Source: Aptenodytes patagonicus (Eukaryota; Chordata; Aves; Sphenisciformes; Spheniscidae). From it: a stretch of DNA of 64,000 bases. The stretch is taken from the NCBI RefSeq assembly GCF_965638725.1, contig NC_134949.1, positions 13,080,951 through 13,144,950 on the forward strand, read 5' to 3'. Each line of letters starts with the position of its first letter. Positions within the stretch are counted from its first letter, which is position 1. A program made the translations under genes and the position numbers. This document shows, in pieces, positions 11,601 through 22,930 of this stretch. The notes under the pieces are model-generated. The model ran no database searches and was not told the DNA's origin. It saw nothing but the letters and a program-made list of their open reading frames with translations.

Positions 11601-14600
11601 CACTGAGTAACACTTGTATGTAACACATGAAGTCAGTTGCCAGTGAAATGCAAAAGATTCAGTAAGTTAAAAAAAAAAGTAGCTACCACCTTGAAAGCTA
11701 TTAGTAGTGACAGTAACAATGCAATTCTTCGCTACCCACAAATATGGTACCAGTATCTAGGAAAACATGTCTAAATTTCTGCACATCATGTCATTAACTG
11801 GAGCACCACTGCAAACGCACAGATGTCAACGCCATGGCAGTACAGGCAATAGGCCTCAAGCAGATTTTTCCAATCTGCAGAAGAACAAGGGCCAAGAGAG
11901 ACAACTAAAACACTGGAGATTTCAGCCAAAGTAACAGAAAGATTTATATATAACTGAAATCCAGGGAAGGGGAAAAAGCAATAAGCAAAGACTGGTTTCA
12001 GTACATCAGAAGGCATGAAAGATTTATTGCTGAAGCAAAAGTCTGAATACGAAGTTGTACGCGGCAGGAACAGAGGTTATAGCATAGGACCACTGGAAAC
12101 CAAAGCAAGACCTTTGTCAGACTAATGAACAATTTGGGAGCCGAAATTCTCAGAAAAGGTACTCCCCTCTTAAAGAGCAACCGCATCAAAATGAATACTC
12201 CACAGGTAGACGACAAAAAACTTGGTGATTTTTTTGTTTGGTTTTGTTTTCTTTTTTAAAAGCAAAGAAAGAAGTATACAATCATATAGCCAGTCAACCC
12301 AGAGTGTTTACACCTTTGAGTACAAAGGGAGTTCTGGTAGCCATTGGTAATCCTGGTATTGTTCACATTCCGTCTGCAAGGAATTGTATAAAAATGAGAA
12401 TCTAGTATGTCTCAAAAATAAAGGATGCAAAAAAAAACTGCAAAAACTGCCACTTTTTTTTAATCTCTTAAAATTCTGAAAGTGATTAAAAAAAAGAAAA
12501 AAAAAAAAGGGTTGAAGATATAGGCAGTTTAGAAGCAAAATTTCAGAACCAAGACATACCTGAGCAGAAGTTTGAGGCCTATCAGCCAAGACCGCTGAGC
12601 AGGTCTTCAAAAGGAAACAGAGTTCTACTCTTAAGTGTAAAGTCATGTTTGCTAAACCATTTTCAAAGATTTATTTTTCCAGACTGGACAGGGCCTATGA
12701 TGCAGAAAGTTGTTTGCTGTCAAGGGGTATGTATACACTTCAACAAAATCTGGCAGAATTAAAAAAAAAAAAAAAATACTTGAACCAGAATTAATGATCA
12801 GCATACGGATCACCAGCATACAAATAAGATTTTTTTTTTTTTTTTTTTTAAGTAAACTAAATGTATGTTTGTTTGTTTCAGAAAAAAAAAAGCAGTGTCT
12901 GGCAAGGCTGGTTTTGATAAAGCTGGAGCCTTCTGCTAACCCACTTGGAAAGCTGCACGCTTCGGTGCAAACTACAACCTGCAGCTCTTCTCTTCTACTG
13001 TTCTCCAACGGCTGGCACAGAGAACGGGAATGGAAGGCTACATAATTGCGTACAGATGTTCATAACGCCAAAGAGATTACGGGTGGAAGTTTCCAGATAA
13101 TCCAGAAAACACAAAGGGAGCTGAGACCACATTTCTATCAGGAAGGCTCACATTCTTACATGAACCGATTAGTTTTTCAAATCAGAATCTGCTAGAGTAA
13201 CAACTTACCATGTCACACATGAATCATTTGCTCATGGCGTGAGGGGAAAGCAAGATCCCTGAGGCTGCAAAACTGGTAGTAATCTCTTAGCCAGCGTTAA
13301 AGAAAATAGCAGTAAGACTTAAGGACATATTAGCCACATCCAAGAGATTCACATTTCTATTGCTTCTCTAATACATAATTATGGCTATGTAGGAGTAATG
13401 TTTAGCAATTCAAATATTGTTTTACTTAATAATTCCTTGACAGACCTATTTTAGATCTAAACAAATCAGGGCACTCATCCGTTAAATGGCTGATTTTAGC
13501 GCCCGGTGTAAGTACGCAGTAACATCTTGAATTTTAACAAACATAAGCAAAAAACGTTTGCAACAAAAGGGCCTCAGGTAGTTGAATTAGACGTCACCTG
13601 GAAATCACATTGTCCTATTGCTACACACGAAGCCAAAGTGATCACTAAGTGCATCAAAGATTATAAACTGGATACGTAAGGACGTACAGCTTTCAGAAAG
13701 TTATAGGGAAAAACACACAAAAAAATAATTCAGAGACACAGAGGGCTGTGGAAATAACAACAGGCCTAGGATCTTAAGTTTTAAACACTTAGTTGAAAGA
13801 CAGGCTGTAGGGCAGTTTACTGCTATTTGTAGCTACCTGAAAAAGAAATATCATTCAGATGTGTTTGAACTACACAGTAATATGTTACACAAAGAATTAA
13901 ATAAGTTAAATGACAGAGTTTTTGCAATTACCACATCAGATGCTAGCTAGCCTCGAAATCCTCTTCCCTCGGAACACAGTTTAAGAGAATTCAAGCGTTC
14001 CATAGGCAGGGAGAGAGGAGAACAGTTAACTTGAACGCCACTATTATTTTCTTAATTAAACAACTCTTGCTTCCAAACTGGGACTCATGAGGAATCTTCC
14101 TACTAGACAGATTGGCAAGTATCTTTATTGCCTGGCACTATCAGCATAGGGAGCAATTCAAATCCAAATGTGTCTCAGTGAATTACAGGTCACTGCTAAA
14201 GTTGAGGCCTTTACAGCTTGGTAAGTAGCCATTTAAATACTCTTTGTTTTGATTTTAGTCAGGTAACTGATTTAAGTTGAGGGGGGTGGCCGCTGTTGTT
14301 TTTTTTAATGTGAAGTGGAACTGTCTTAACTGTGGCTTGAGCAGGGGGAAGAGGTAAGCACAGAAGGGAGTTTGCTCCCTTGCACCAGCTCATCTAAAGA
14401 GAGCGCACAGTTACTGGTAGCACTCCTGGAGCCCACTGGGTGTCCAATTGTCCTCCACAACAGGGGAAGGTTTGCCTCCCTGTTCCACATTAACATCTGA
14501 CAGCAGGAGTTTGGGGAGTGCCTCTAGGGAGCAACTGTAAGGAACCCTGTGAAGGGAGGACTGATTTTGCCTTCTGACTAATCTTGATTTACAACGAATG

Positions 14601-14740
14601 CCTCAGCTCTACCTCAGTTTGCTACAGCTCCTCACCCCACAACAGCGTAAGGGCATCCTATGCATTAGTGCAGGTAGAAACATAACCATTTAGAGAGGCA
14701 GTTTAACTGAATTATTTTTTGCAGACCCAAAAATAAAACC
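5626..14740. other. Convergent intergenic region between TMEM60 and RSBN1L
   Basis: About 9.1 kb separates the two convergent 3' ends. Open frames are all short, overlap on both strands and resemble no family I recognise. The stretch holds AT-rich low-complexity DNA: an ATAT/GATA-type tract near 8,695-8,760, CA/CG dinucleotide tracts near 7,605-7,622, and long A- and T-runs at about 12,760-12,775 and 12,830-12,849 (T20). I see no CR1 or LTR fragment here. Conserved non-coding elements cannot be judged from one sequence. Confidence 0.6.
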
Positions 14741-15199
14741 AATCTGTTATTATGAACCTTTATTAAGCGGCTCACATTTCAGTATAAATCACACTAAAAA
14801 GATTTTTAAAAAAGATATTTACACTACAGTGCTGACACATTTAAAATGAAAAAATTGATATAAATAAGCTCTATGGAAAAGCCTGGAATTGTCAAAAAGA
14901 ATTCTGGCTCATCTTACAAAAAATATATATGTTAAATGTCAGCTCTACTCTAAAACCTACAACTCAAAATTATTTAAAGACTTCTTTATGTTAAACCTGC
15001 AGTGTTTACAGTGCATCTGGCCCTAAGTGCTTTGATACTTCACAGTTATGGACAGGCACTGAGGAATGTTACAAAGCTACATAACTATTTTCTGTAACAG
15101 ATGCGAAGGCAAGTCACAAACTTGCCTCACAGAATTTATGAATCTTTACATTATTACATCATTAAGTTTAAAAAGGAATTTAAAATCATATATACAAAT
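14740..15199 (-). other. RSBN1L: RSBN1L 3' UTR
   Basis: On the minus strand the sequence after the TGA-independent stop at 15,200-15,202 is AT-rich and non-coding. It reaches a canonical AATAAA (TTTATT on the plus strand) at 14,759-14,764, giving a 3' UTR of about 440-460 nt. Longer alternative UTRs extending left cannot be excluded. Confidence 0.6.
14759..14764 (-). terminator. RSBN1L: RSBN1L poly(A) signal AATAAA (minus strand)
   Basis: First canonical hexamer after the RSBN1L stop codon in the direction of transcription, about 436 nt downstream of it. Confidence 0.6.
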
Positions 15200-15856
15200 T
15201 TAGCACAAAAAATCATCCTCTCTTTGTCCATGCAGTTTTGGATATGATGAACTATGTTGTCTTGTATCATCTGGATGTATGTGACCTCCAGGGCATAACT
15301 TGCCTTGTAAGTCCTTGTTGCCAGGTTCAAATTTAGAATCCATTTCCAACTTAAATGCCGTCAATTCAATGTGATCCAATCTAGTCTGAACATTCTGGCC
15401 CCCAATGTCATTAGGTGCTACTGTCTTTTCAGCGAGATCAACATTCATGGGTTCTTCTTTTATTCGGTGAGATGCAATAGGTTCATGTTTTATCGGCATA
15501 AATTCCTGCTGCAGATACTTCGTCTGTAGAGCATCTGAAAATTTGGTGTCTTCGGAGGTATTTTTGCTCATCGTACAAATTCTGCTGTCAGTCTGAAGCC
15601 CAATAACCGAAGACTTGGGGTCTGTAGAGGTCCCTGCTTCAACAGTACTTGTATTTTGAGAAAGTTCTTCCTCTGAATGATACAGCTTGAGCCGGATGTG
15701 CCAAGCCAAACTGCACACAGCTGAAACTGTTTTGAACTGGTGCACAACATTCCTTGGGATAAAATAAATGTCATTATCGAATAATTGAATTCTGGCATAT
15801 CGAATGCCTTCCCTTCGCAGTTGATTAAGTTTTGCATCATCAACCCACTGGACACA
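15200..15856 (-). CDS. RSBN1L: RSBN1L last coding exon (exon 8 of the expected 8)
   Basis: This 657-bp terminal exon encodes 218 residues and the stop. The acceptor follows a strong pyrimidine tract (TTTTTTTCCTCCAG). The frame opens [17 protein letters not shown] and continues through [19 protein letters not shown] and [19 protein letters not shown], the most conserved C-terminal block of the RSBN1 family. The remaining 150 or so residues are acidic and Ser/Thr-rich, with IKHEP and IKEEP motifs that look like SUMO-type consensus sites (inference), and end in EDDFLC. Intron 7 upstream is only 107 bp. The conserved block belongs to the JmjC-type region of the family. The C. elegans relative DPY-21 and mammalian RSBN1 are linked to H4K20me2 demethylation; for RSBN1L itself the activity is inferred. 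Confidence 0.95.
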   Translation of the reverse strand, partial: CVQWVDDAKLNQLRREGIRYARIQLFDNDIYFIPRNVVHQFKTVSAVCSLAWHIRLKLYHSEEELSQNTSTVEAGTSTDPKSSVIGLQTDSRICTMSKNTSEDTKFSDALQTKYLQQEFMPIKHEPIASHRIKEEPMNVDLAEKTVAPNDIGGQNVQTRLDHIELTAFKLEMDSKFEPGNKDLQGKLCPGGHIHPDDTRQHSSSYPKLHGQREDDFLC

Positions 15857-15963
15857 CTGGAGGAAAAAAATGAAAAAAATGGAAGAAAAAAAAAAGGAGG
15901 GGGGGTGAAAACTCTGATTTAGGACTCGGAGGTCACCTGATCAACAGTTCATAGCATGCTTAC

Positions 15964-16072
15964 CTGTGAGAGTGGAGGCTCATGCAAATCTAATTGCATT
16001 CGCTGAACTACCTCTAAGAAGTCTTCAGCATGAAAACAAATTACATCTTTGGTTATACGAGGCTGCTCAGAC
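15964..16072 (-). CDS. RSBN1L: RSBN1L exon 7
   Basis: 109 bp with acceptor CTGTAG at its high-coordinate end and donor CAG|GTAAGC at its low end. The first base completes a Trp codon begun in exon 6. The 36 following codons read [18 protein letters not shown] and then [18 protein letters not shown], a conserved RSBN1-family segment. The HAE triplet lies in the conserved part. A JmjC iron-binding site needs an HxD/E pair, but I cannot assign it with certainty here. Confidence 0.95.
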
Positions 16073-17029
16073 CTACAGAAGAATTGCAGAGTCAGAGGCT
16101 GAAACTAACATGCTACGGAGAATAATAAAGAAAATTTGCAAGCAAGGATAAAGCAAATGATAAAAAAAGCAACAATTCTAGCATAACCCACATTTTGAAG
16201 AAAAAAGGTTGACTAAAATCGGTAATTCTAAAACACAGCCTCATTAAAACTGGTTAAATGAGTTAACCACAATTTCTTTACAGATGATAGTAAAAGCAGC
16301 AATGAAAGGTCAACAAAACTCACCCATTTTTAATTGACCTCTGTCTGCCTTGATGCTGAAAGGCAGACGCCCCAGATAAGTTGGGCTTACTCTGTCAACA
16401 CTCTACCATGATACTCCCATCAGGTACCTCAAAGTATGCAGCAGTCTGACTAGTATTATGGAAAACATTGCTTAGTAAGTTAGCCTCAAACACCTTGTTC
16501 AGAGTTAGCAGTAGAGCTGAATCTACATTAAGCTGCCACAATGCTAGCAAGCAGCAACTACTGGCATCCTCCACAGAACATCCCTTAAAAACACATTCCT
16601 ATTTATGCTCACTAGAGAGCTACAGAAGAGCAAAGTCTGAATTAGGGTTTGTCTCTGTATTTAAACTGTTGGGAGAATTCACCTCTTGTCCCACATGTCC
16701 CCCAAAGAAATGCACACCATTTAGATAATTCCTCTAGAGACAGTATCTAGAATTAGCTAACAAAAGGCAAAACCAGCTATGATCCTTATCACTTTCTGAT
16801 CCAAAAGCCAAACTCAGTTCTTCAACGGAAACATATAAAACTAAGCTCCATGTGTTTGTTTTTGAGGGATGTTTGGTTTTTAAAAGGTTTTTTTAAAAGT
16901 GTGGTGATACGACGATTTCATTTACATAGGATAAAGCTCACACTGGAGTGGTTTTGCAAGGAAAATTTATCAGCCAGAAAGAGCCTGGTTGATGACTTTC
17001 TTCCTTCATCCCCTGCAGAGTCCTCCCAG

Positions 17030-17275
17030 GGCTGACACCTTCCCCTGCAGCTGGCTGCTGTGCAGTAACAGCACACAGGCTGCGTGTCCAGGCGCTACTG
17101 AAAGGAACCACAGACAACCGGGTGTCCTCCTGCCTCTCTCACACCCACAGGGCCGGGCTGGCTCCTGCCGCCCCACCGGGCAGCCTTCCCCCCGGCCCCA
17201 CGCCCCGCTCCTGCTACCTCCACCCTTGTGTCAAACAGGGCCACGAGTTCAGATTTACTGGGGCCCGGGGGAGGA
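17030..17275. other. GC-rich islet of unknown nature inside RSBN1L intron 6
   Basis: About 245 bp with strongly raised GC and around a dozen CpGs, ending in GGGGCCCGGGGGAGGAG, embedded in AT-rich intron. It has no resemblance to a repeat I know and no supported exon. It could be an old GC-rich insert, a small internal promoter or an unknown repeat. Confidence 0.4.
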
Positions 17276-17786
17276 GCTGATGCAACAAAACAGTTTGATA
17301 CATTTCAGGATTTATTCAATGGATGTTCAAGCACTCTTTTTTAAAAGATTATAATCAAGTAGTTCTTTTGGTTTTTATATATATGGTGTAATTAACATTC
17401 TAAGAAGCAGGCAGTGATGTACAGTTTATTTGGCTTTTTAGACTGACAAGACATTTTTATTTAGGTCATGACCTCAATAAAGCAAAAAAATAACCAGTTT
17501 GAGGCTATTTTCAGGGGGAAAAATCCCAGATCAACTACTGAAAGTACGCTAGGGAGAATTTTCAGACCACCTATTTTACTTCCAATTTTACAAAGATTAA
17601 AACGTCTCTCTGTATTTTGGTCTATATGCTCCTGAAGAGGATTTAAGGACTGAAAGCAAAAAGCTTACAAGTGGCATAAAAGAAATATTAGCTATGTTAA
17701 TCTACTTTTTATAATGCAGTTATGGTTTTGGTTTTTTTTTTAAGAATACGTATCTGCATCTGGAGTTAACAGTATTTGTAAATGAA

Positions 17787-17848
17787 ATTAAGAATTAAAA
17801 TAAATATTATGCAAGTATAATTAAAATAAATAGTATGCAACAATACTT
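17787..17848. repeat. Short AT-rich tandem repeat with an adjacent inverted arm
   Basis: AATTAAAATAAATATTATGC... occurs twice in a row with a period of about 26 bp. It is followed by ACTTGCATAC, which is the inverse of the GTATGCAA/GCAAGTAT ends of the units. Confidence 0.55.
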
Positions 17849-18141
17849 GCATACTAAAAGAACTTCAATCCAAAGCAATGTTTTCACAGCAGTGTCTACT
17901 CTGTTTTACACATTATACAGGACAAAGTATAGTTAATGATTTTTTTAAAATCATTCCTTTTCTCAGTCCCTACATATATGTGCAACAGTATGCATTACCG
18001 AATCTGTGCTGCAATTCTGTCACAAAACATGACACTCCTTTTGCAAACAGAGAAAAATTGCCAGATTATTTTTAATTCTGCATTTGCAGATTTGATATTT
18101 CACACAACTCTTGAGATTATATTTTGTAAAACCTAAAGTTT

Positions 18142-18157
18142 GGGGGGGGGGGGGGGG
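18142..18157 (+). repeat. G16 homopolymer
   Basis: Sixteen consecutive G on the plus strand, hence C16 in the RSBN1L transcript. Such runs are prone to length change and sequencing error. Confidence 0.9.
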
Positions 18158-19948
18158 TGTCCCTTCACCCCCCAAGCAAAATAGTAGCAGGCTAGTTCAG
18201 TTAGATGTCCAAGACGACATGCTTCATTATCATAAGCCCTGATTAGTTCTCTTCAGGTAAGTACAGCGAAGTGGCTTTTCAAAATTATACAAAAAAGTGA
18301 AAAGGGAAAGGAGAAATTATCATTGAGGCCAAATCAAGCTTGAAATACATGATTTTTATTGTGCTATGATTTTCCTCCTCTACATATGTCAGTCCCAAAT
18401 TTGTTATTCTGCATTAAAAGATACATTCAGTCCTTACACTGAAGTGAAACACTGATAGTTACCTTCCTCCCCCCCCAAACTGAAGTACTTTCAAGTTTGT
18501 TGGGCAGTTCTGCCTAGTTTTGCCTATTTTCAGATCACTTTTTAATCTACACAGTTTTTATTTTGACTAATTCCATTCATTTTCCCAAGTTTAAAAGGAG
18601 TTTTAAAGGAGGTTGAACAGACACCCTTTTCCACAAGTTCCAAAGTATGAAAGAAGATGATGGTTTAGATCTGAAAAGCAAGAAAACTTAATGTAAATGA
18701 ACATGTAATGATTTCCAAGGGAGGAGGATCTTGTTATGAAGGTGTATAGGGTGAGAATGGGAAGTTCCCACACACATTTAAATTACTATCAATTTAAATT
18801 CTTATTAATTTCCACAGGCACGCAAGTTTGGAGGGTGGGGTTTTGTTTTTGTTTGGTTTTTTTACTTTCTTTGATAAAGCTTTGAGTCTCTCTCTCTCAT
18901 ATATGCAAAGTGTAATTTAAAACAATCGGATCTACACAGTATCTCAGCTCTTGCGCTGCTACCACTGCTCAGTCTTAATTCACTCCAGCTTCTCACAGAG
19001 CAAGCAGGAAGTTTAAGGGTCCAGCTACCATCAAACTGAAGAGGAAGTAAACTGCAAAACCTCAGAGCCCACAGTAAAAACACATTAACAGCTGAACAAT
19101 CCAGTTGTTCACCAACGGCAATTATTCAGTTTTCTATCTCAATGAACTCACGCACTGTAACACAAACTTGCATCATTTCGTCCAAAGGGAATTCACTCTT
19201 CTAAATTCTAGGCAGATACAAAGACCAAAAGGTGGTTTTAGTGTTTACGTATGCAAAGGTAACCTCCAAAACTAAGGTCCTTCTCCCAAACCAAGGTCAG
19301 AAGATCCTGAAAAATGCTTCTTAGATCTGAGCCAGGAAGCCTATATGATTATGGGCTTTTTATTTGGCTAAAATGTAAACAGCTTCAAATGAGATACATT
19401 CATTTCCTGAATCTCATATGGCAATTCCGAAGACAGACACCAAAGAAAATCATACAGCCTCCAACAGGATTCTTCCTAGGTGATCTACCATAAATAAATC
19501 AGGGTTGCAACAGCCGTAATTTTGAAGCAGAAGCATAAAAGTTCTGCTCATCTCCAGACAACACAAAGAATTGACAAAAGGTCTTCATGTGCACCTCTGA
19601 GGCAGAAACTCAGGTCAGTCCGTATGCACTATTTACAGCAAAACAAAGTGTAACGTGTTTTTACATCTAACTCAGTTACAGCAACTCAATTATAGCTATT
19701 AAATTGTCATTGCAAGGCACCTTTCTAGTTTCAACCACACAGCAAAACTGTACCCAGTCTAGCAGAGGGCAGACAAACACATCTAGTGCACAGAGATGAA
19801 GGGCAAAAAAGGAGTCCAGTATCTACTAAGTCTTCATTAAATCTCTAATACTAGATTAACCTATTCTGTGCTCCTTCTACCAATTATAAATGGAAATTCA
19901 GGCAAATATTTTTCAAACACCTAGGTGAGTAAGTCAATCAACACATAC

Positions 19949-20116
19949 CACTCTCCGCAGTGCACAGCCTTCAATACTCCCACAGCAGCTGTAGTCTGTC
20001 GTTCAAAACCTTGTCCTATGTGATCTGCATGGGCTCGTGTCCGGTCTTCAAATAGCATTTCACGGGGTTCACTGGTTCGAGGTAGGTACTGCAAGTTTTT
20101 TATTTCATTGGTAGTT
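19949..20116 (-). CDS. RSBN1L: RSBN1L exon 6
   Basis: 168 bp. The acceptor is TTTCTTATACAG and the donor GAGTG|GTATGT. One base completes the Arg codon begun in exon 5, then 55 codons follow, then two bases of a Trp codon. The frame reads TTNEIKNLQYLPRTSEP, REMLFEDRTRAHADHIGQG and FERQTTAAVGVLKAVHCGE. The match to RSBN1L of other vertebrates as I know it is very close throughout. Confidence 0.96.
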
Positions 20117-20329
20117 CTGTATAAGAAAACCAGTATTAGTGATACAGAAATTTCTCTTAATTACCTAATTTCCACCATAGCCAATAGCACTGTTTTTCTC
20201 CCTTCAGTGAGAACATATAGTCAAATGAGAAAAACAGTAACACTTAGGACAAATTAAAAATTTAATGAGCTACGCAAAAAATCAGAACACCTACGCAATT
20301 AAAAAAATCAAAAACACCACCACAGTGTC

Positions 20330-20770
20330 AGGGCCCTGAGTGCACTAAAAGGCCCTAATGACTGAGCAGCCTCCACCCACAAACCCACACAGAGAGCCCA
20401 GGAGCTCTATTGAAGCTCAGTCCTGGGCCTTTAGTCCTGGCCTGTGCCATGCTGCAGAAGTGCTCGTCTTCACCACAGCCAGAGGTGTGCAGGGCCACAG
20501 ACCTGCTTCCCAGCTTGACCTCAGGATGGCTTTGTCATGATGGACCTGCCTGACAATCACTGGACCTGATCCTCACTGGCAGACCAACTTCCTGGCTTGA
20601 CCTCAGACCTGCCCCATCACCACACACTTGCCTGACACATTGGAGTCCGGGCTGAATCTGGTCCCCAAACCCCAGGTCTGCCCTACCTGCCTCCCTCAGA
20701 CACTGTAAGACTGGGCCCTACCATGATCAGCCCCTGGCAGGGAACCACCGGCCTTTGCTGCTTCCTGACT
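20330..20770. repeat. Unclassified repeat-like block with degenerate internal tandem units
   Basis: GC is clearly higher than in the neighbouring intron. An approximate unit of about 80 bp recurs: AGCTTGACCTCAGG...GACCTGCCTGACAATCACTGG near 20,513-20,563 and GGCTTGACCTCAGACC...CTTGCCTGACACATTGG near 20,596-20,643. This looks like an interspersed repeat, but I cannot name the family. Confidence 0.45.
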
Positions 20771-21020
20771 ATTAGATACACATTTCAGTTGTCCCTGAAG
20801 TCATTCTTAATCATTCATGTTTCTACCAAACCGCTGGGAAATGTGTATGTATATTTAGTTCCATGTTGTAGAACTGGGAATGAGAAGCAGCAAAAGATTA
20901 TTTCTTTAGGGTTTAATGAAAGTGAAGGAAACACTGCAGAGCAGTAACAGAGCCACGAGACCATTTTCTTGGCCACCTGGAGCCAACAATGTGTGCCACA
21001 TTTTTCCAAGAGCTGTTTAT

Positions 21021-22930
21021 AATCATAACATAATCATTACATAGCCAAGATTGGAAGGGACATCTGGAGACTGTGTAATCCAGCTTCCCCCACTCAACTA
21101 GAGCAGGTTGCTCAGGAGCGTGTCCAGTCAAGTTTTGAGCAACTCCAAAGACAGGGAGACTCCACAAGCTCTCTGAGCAACCTGTCCTAGTGTTCAACCA
21201 TCCATACAGTAAACTACTTTTTTTTTTTTTCTTATTTTAAATGGAATTTCTCATAATTCAGTTTGTGCCCATTACCCCTGGTCATGTCACTGGGCACTGC
21301 TGAAAGAAGTCCTTCTTACAACCTCCCATCAGATACACAGCTTATACACATTGATACACTGAGCCTTCTTTTCTCAAGGGTAAATCCCAGTTCTCCCATG
21401 CCCGCCTTTCATGTCACCAGCCCTGCTCCAGTATGCCCAGATCTGTCTTGGGCTGGCAAGCCCGGAACTGGACACGATACTCCAGATGTGTCTCACCAGT
21501 GATGAGCAGAGGGGAAGAATCATCTCCCTCAACCTGCTAGCAGTGCTACCCCTAATCCTGTCCAGGAGGCTGCTGGCCTGCTTTGCCACAAAGGCACACT
21601 GGTGGCTTCTGGTTAACCTGTCGTCCACCAGGACCCCCAAGTCCTCCTCTGGTGGACTGCTGTCCAGCCAGTTGGTCCCCAGCCTGTGCTGGTGCACAGG
21701 GTTATTCCTCCCAGGTGCACGGCTTTGCGCATCCCAGTGTTAACTTCGTGACTCCACTGAGTCGGCCCATTTCTACAGCCTCTCAAGGTCCCTCTCACTG
21801 GCAGCGCAACCCTCTGGTGCATCAACCACTCCTTCCAGTTTTGTATCTCCTGCAAACTTGCTGAGGGTGTGCTCTGTCCCACGATGCTGGCCGTTAATGA
21901 AGATGTTGAACAGTACTGGCACAAGGTATCAATGTCTGGGTTACTCCAGTAGCGACTGTCCTCCAGCTGGCCTCTGTGCTGCTGATCACAACCCTTTGAG
22001 CATGGCAGTTAAGCCAGTTCTTGAACCACTTCACTGCCCATCAGTCCAGTTTGCCCTTCATTAATTTATCTATTAGGATATTATGGGAGACAAGTGTCCA
22101 GTGTGAAAAGCTTTGCAAAGTTCAAGATAAACAACACCCCTGGCACTCCTCTCATCCTGTGAGCCAGTCATTTTGTTGTAGAATGCTATCAGACGGATAA
22201 GACATGATTTCTCCTTTATAAATCAATATGAGCTACTCCCATCCATCATCTTGTCCCTCATGTTTGAAATGGCATCCTTCCCAGAACGAAGGTGAGGCTG
22301 ACTGGTCTGCAGTTCCCCAGGTCCTGCTTCTTACCCTTCTAAATTATTGGAGTGACATTTGCTTTCCTCCAGTCCTCAGGAACCTTTGTCAATTGCCATA
22401 ACCTTTCAAAGGCAATCAAGAGTGGCCTTACAATGACACTGGCCAGCTCCCACAGCACTTGTGGGTACATCCCATCAGGTCCCATGGGCTTGTATGTGTC
22501 TAATCTGTACGTCTAATATGTTCCTTAACCCGATTCTCCTCCACTGAAGGCAAGTAGTCCTTGCTCCAGACACTCCTACTGTCTCCGGGACCTGGCATTC
22601 CTGAAGATAAATCTCACCAGTAAAGACAACAGCAAAGAAAGCATTGAGTATCTTGGCCTTTTCTGTGTCCTTTGTCTCTAGGCCCTTTGCCCCATTCAGC
22701 AGATGCCTTACATTTTCCCTAGTCTTTCTTTTGCTGCCCATATGCCTGTAGAAGTCCTTGTTGCCCTTCACACCCCTTGCCAAATTCAACTCCAGATGGT
22801 CTCTGGCTTTAACTGCATCCCCTTCATGGTTGGACAGTATCTCTATACTCCTTCTGAGGCACTTGACCCTGCTTCCACTTCTTGTATGCTCCCTTTTTAT
22901 GTTTGAATTTTGAACAAGAGAACTCCAAAG
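21021..22930 (-). mobile_element. CR1 LINE copy A, 5'-truncated, dead
   Basis: Read on the minus strand, this matches the CR1 non-LTR retrotransposon second ORF and 3' end. From 5' to 3' it has an ARGVKGNKDFYRHMGSKRK block, LNGAKGLETKDTEKAKILNA, then the reverse-transcriptase body and the typical CR1 tail (GTTGCTCA...CCCTTCCAATCTTGG) ending in degenerate TATGATTA octamers near 21,021-21,045. The frame is broken many times. A TAG sits at 21,775-21,773, and the RT catalytic FADD box reads FAGD, so the element cannot encode a working enzyme. It lies sense to RSBN1L in intron 5. Bases 21,424-22,029 are 99.2% identical to part of copy D. The 5' boundary is approximate. Confidence 0.9.
21424..22029 (-). 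repeat. 606-bp near-identical inverted repeat, left arm
   Basis: The reverse complement of this segment aligns to 48,891-49,496 with 5 mismatches and no gaps, by hand comparison over the whole length. Outside these limits the two copies are still CR1-related but clearly diverged. Confidence 0.95.

Larger units (their letters stand above)
16073..19948 (-). other. RSBN1L: RSBN1L intron 6
   Basis: 3.9-kb AT-rich intron with no supported exon. It contains a GC-rich islet at 17,030-17,275, a perfect palindrome AGGTCATGACCT at 17,463-17,474, a tandem AT-rich 26-mer near 17,787-17,838 and a G16 run at 18,142-18,157. Confidence 0.8.

Noticed and set aside
12652-13045. Overlapping 111- and 118-codon frames on opposite strands
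   Set aside because: They run through A15 and T20 homopolymers (poly-Lys/poly-Phe) and have no family resemblance; low-complexity artefact.
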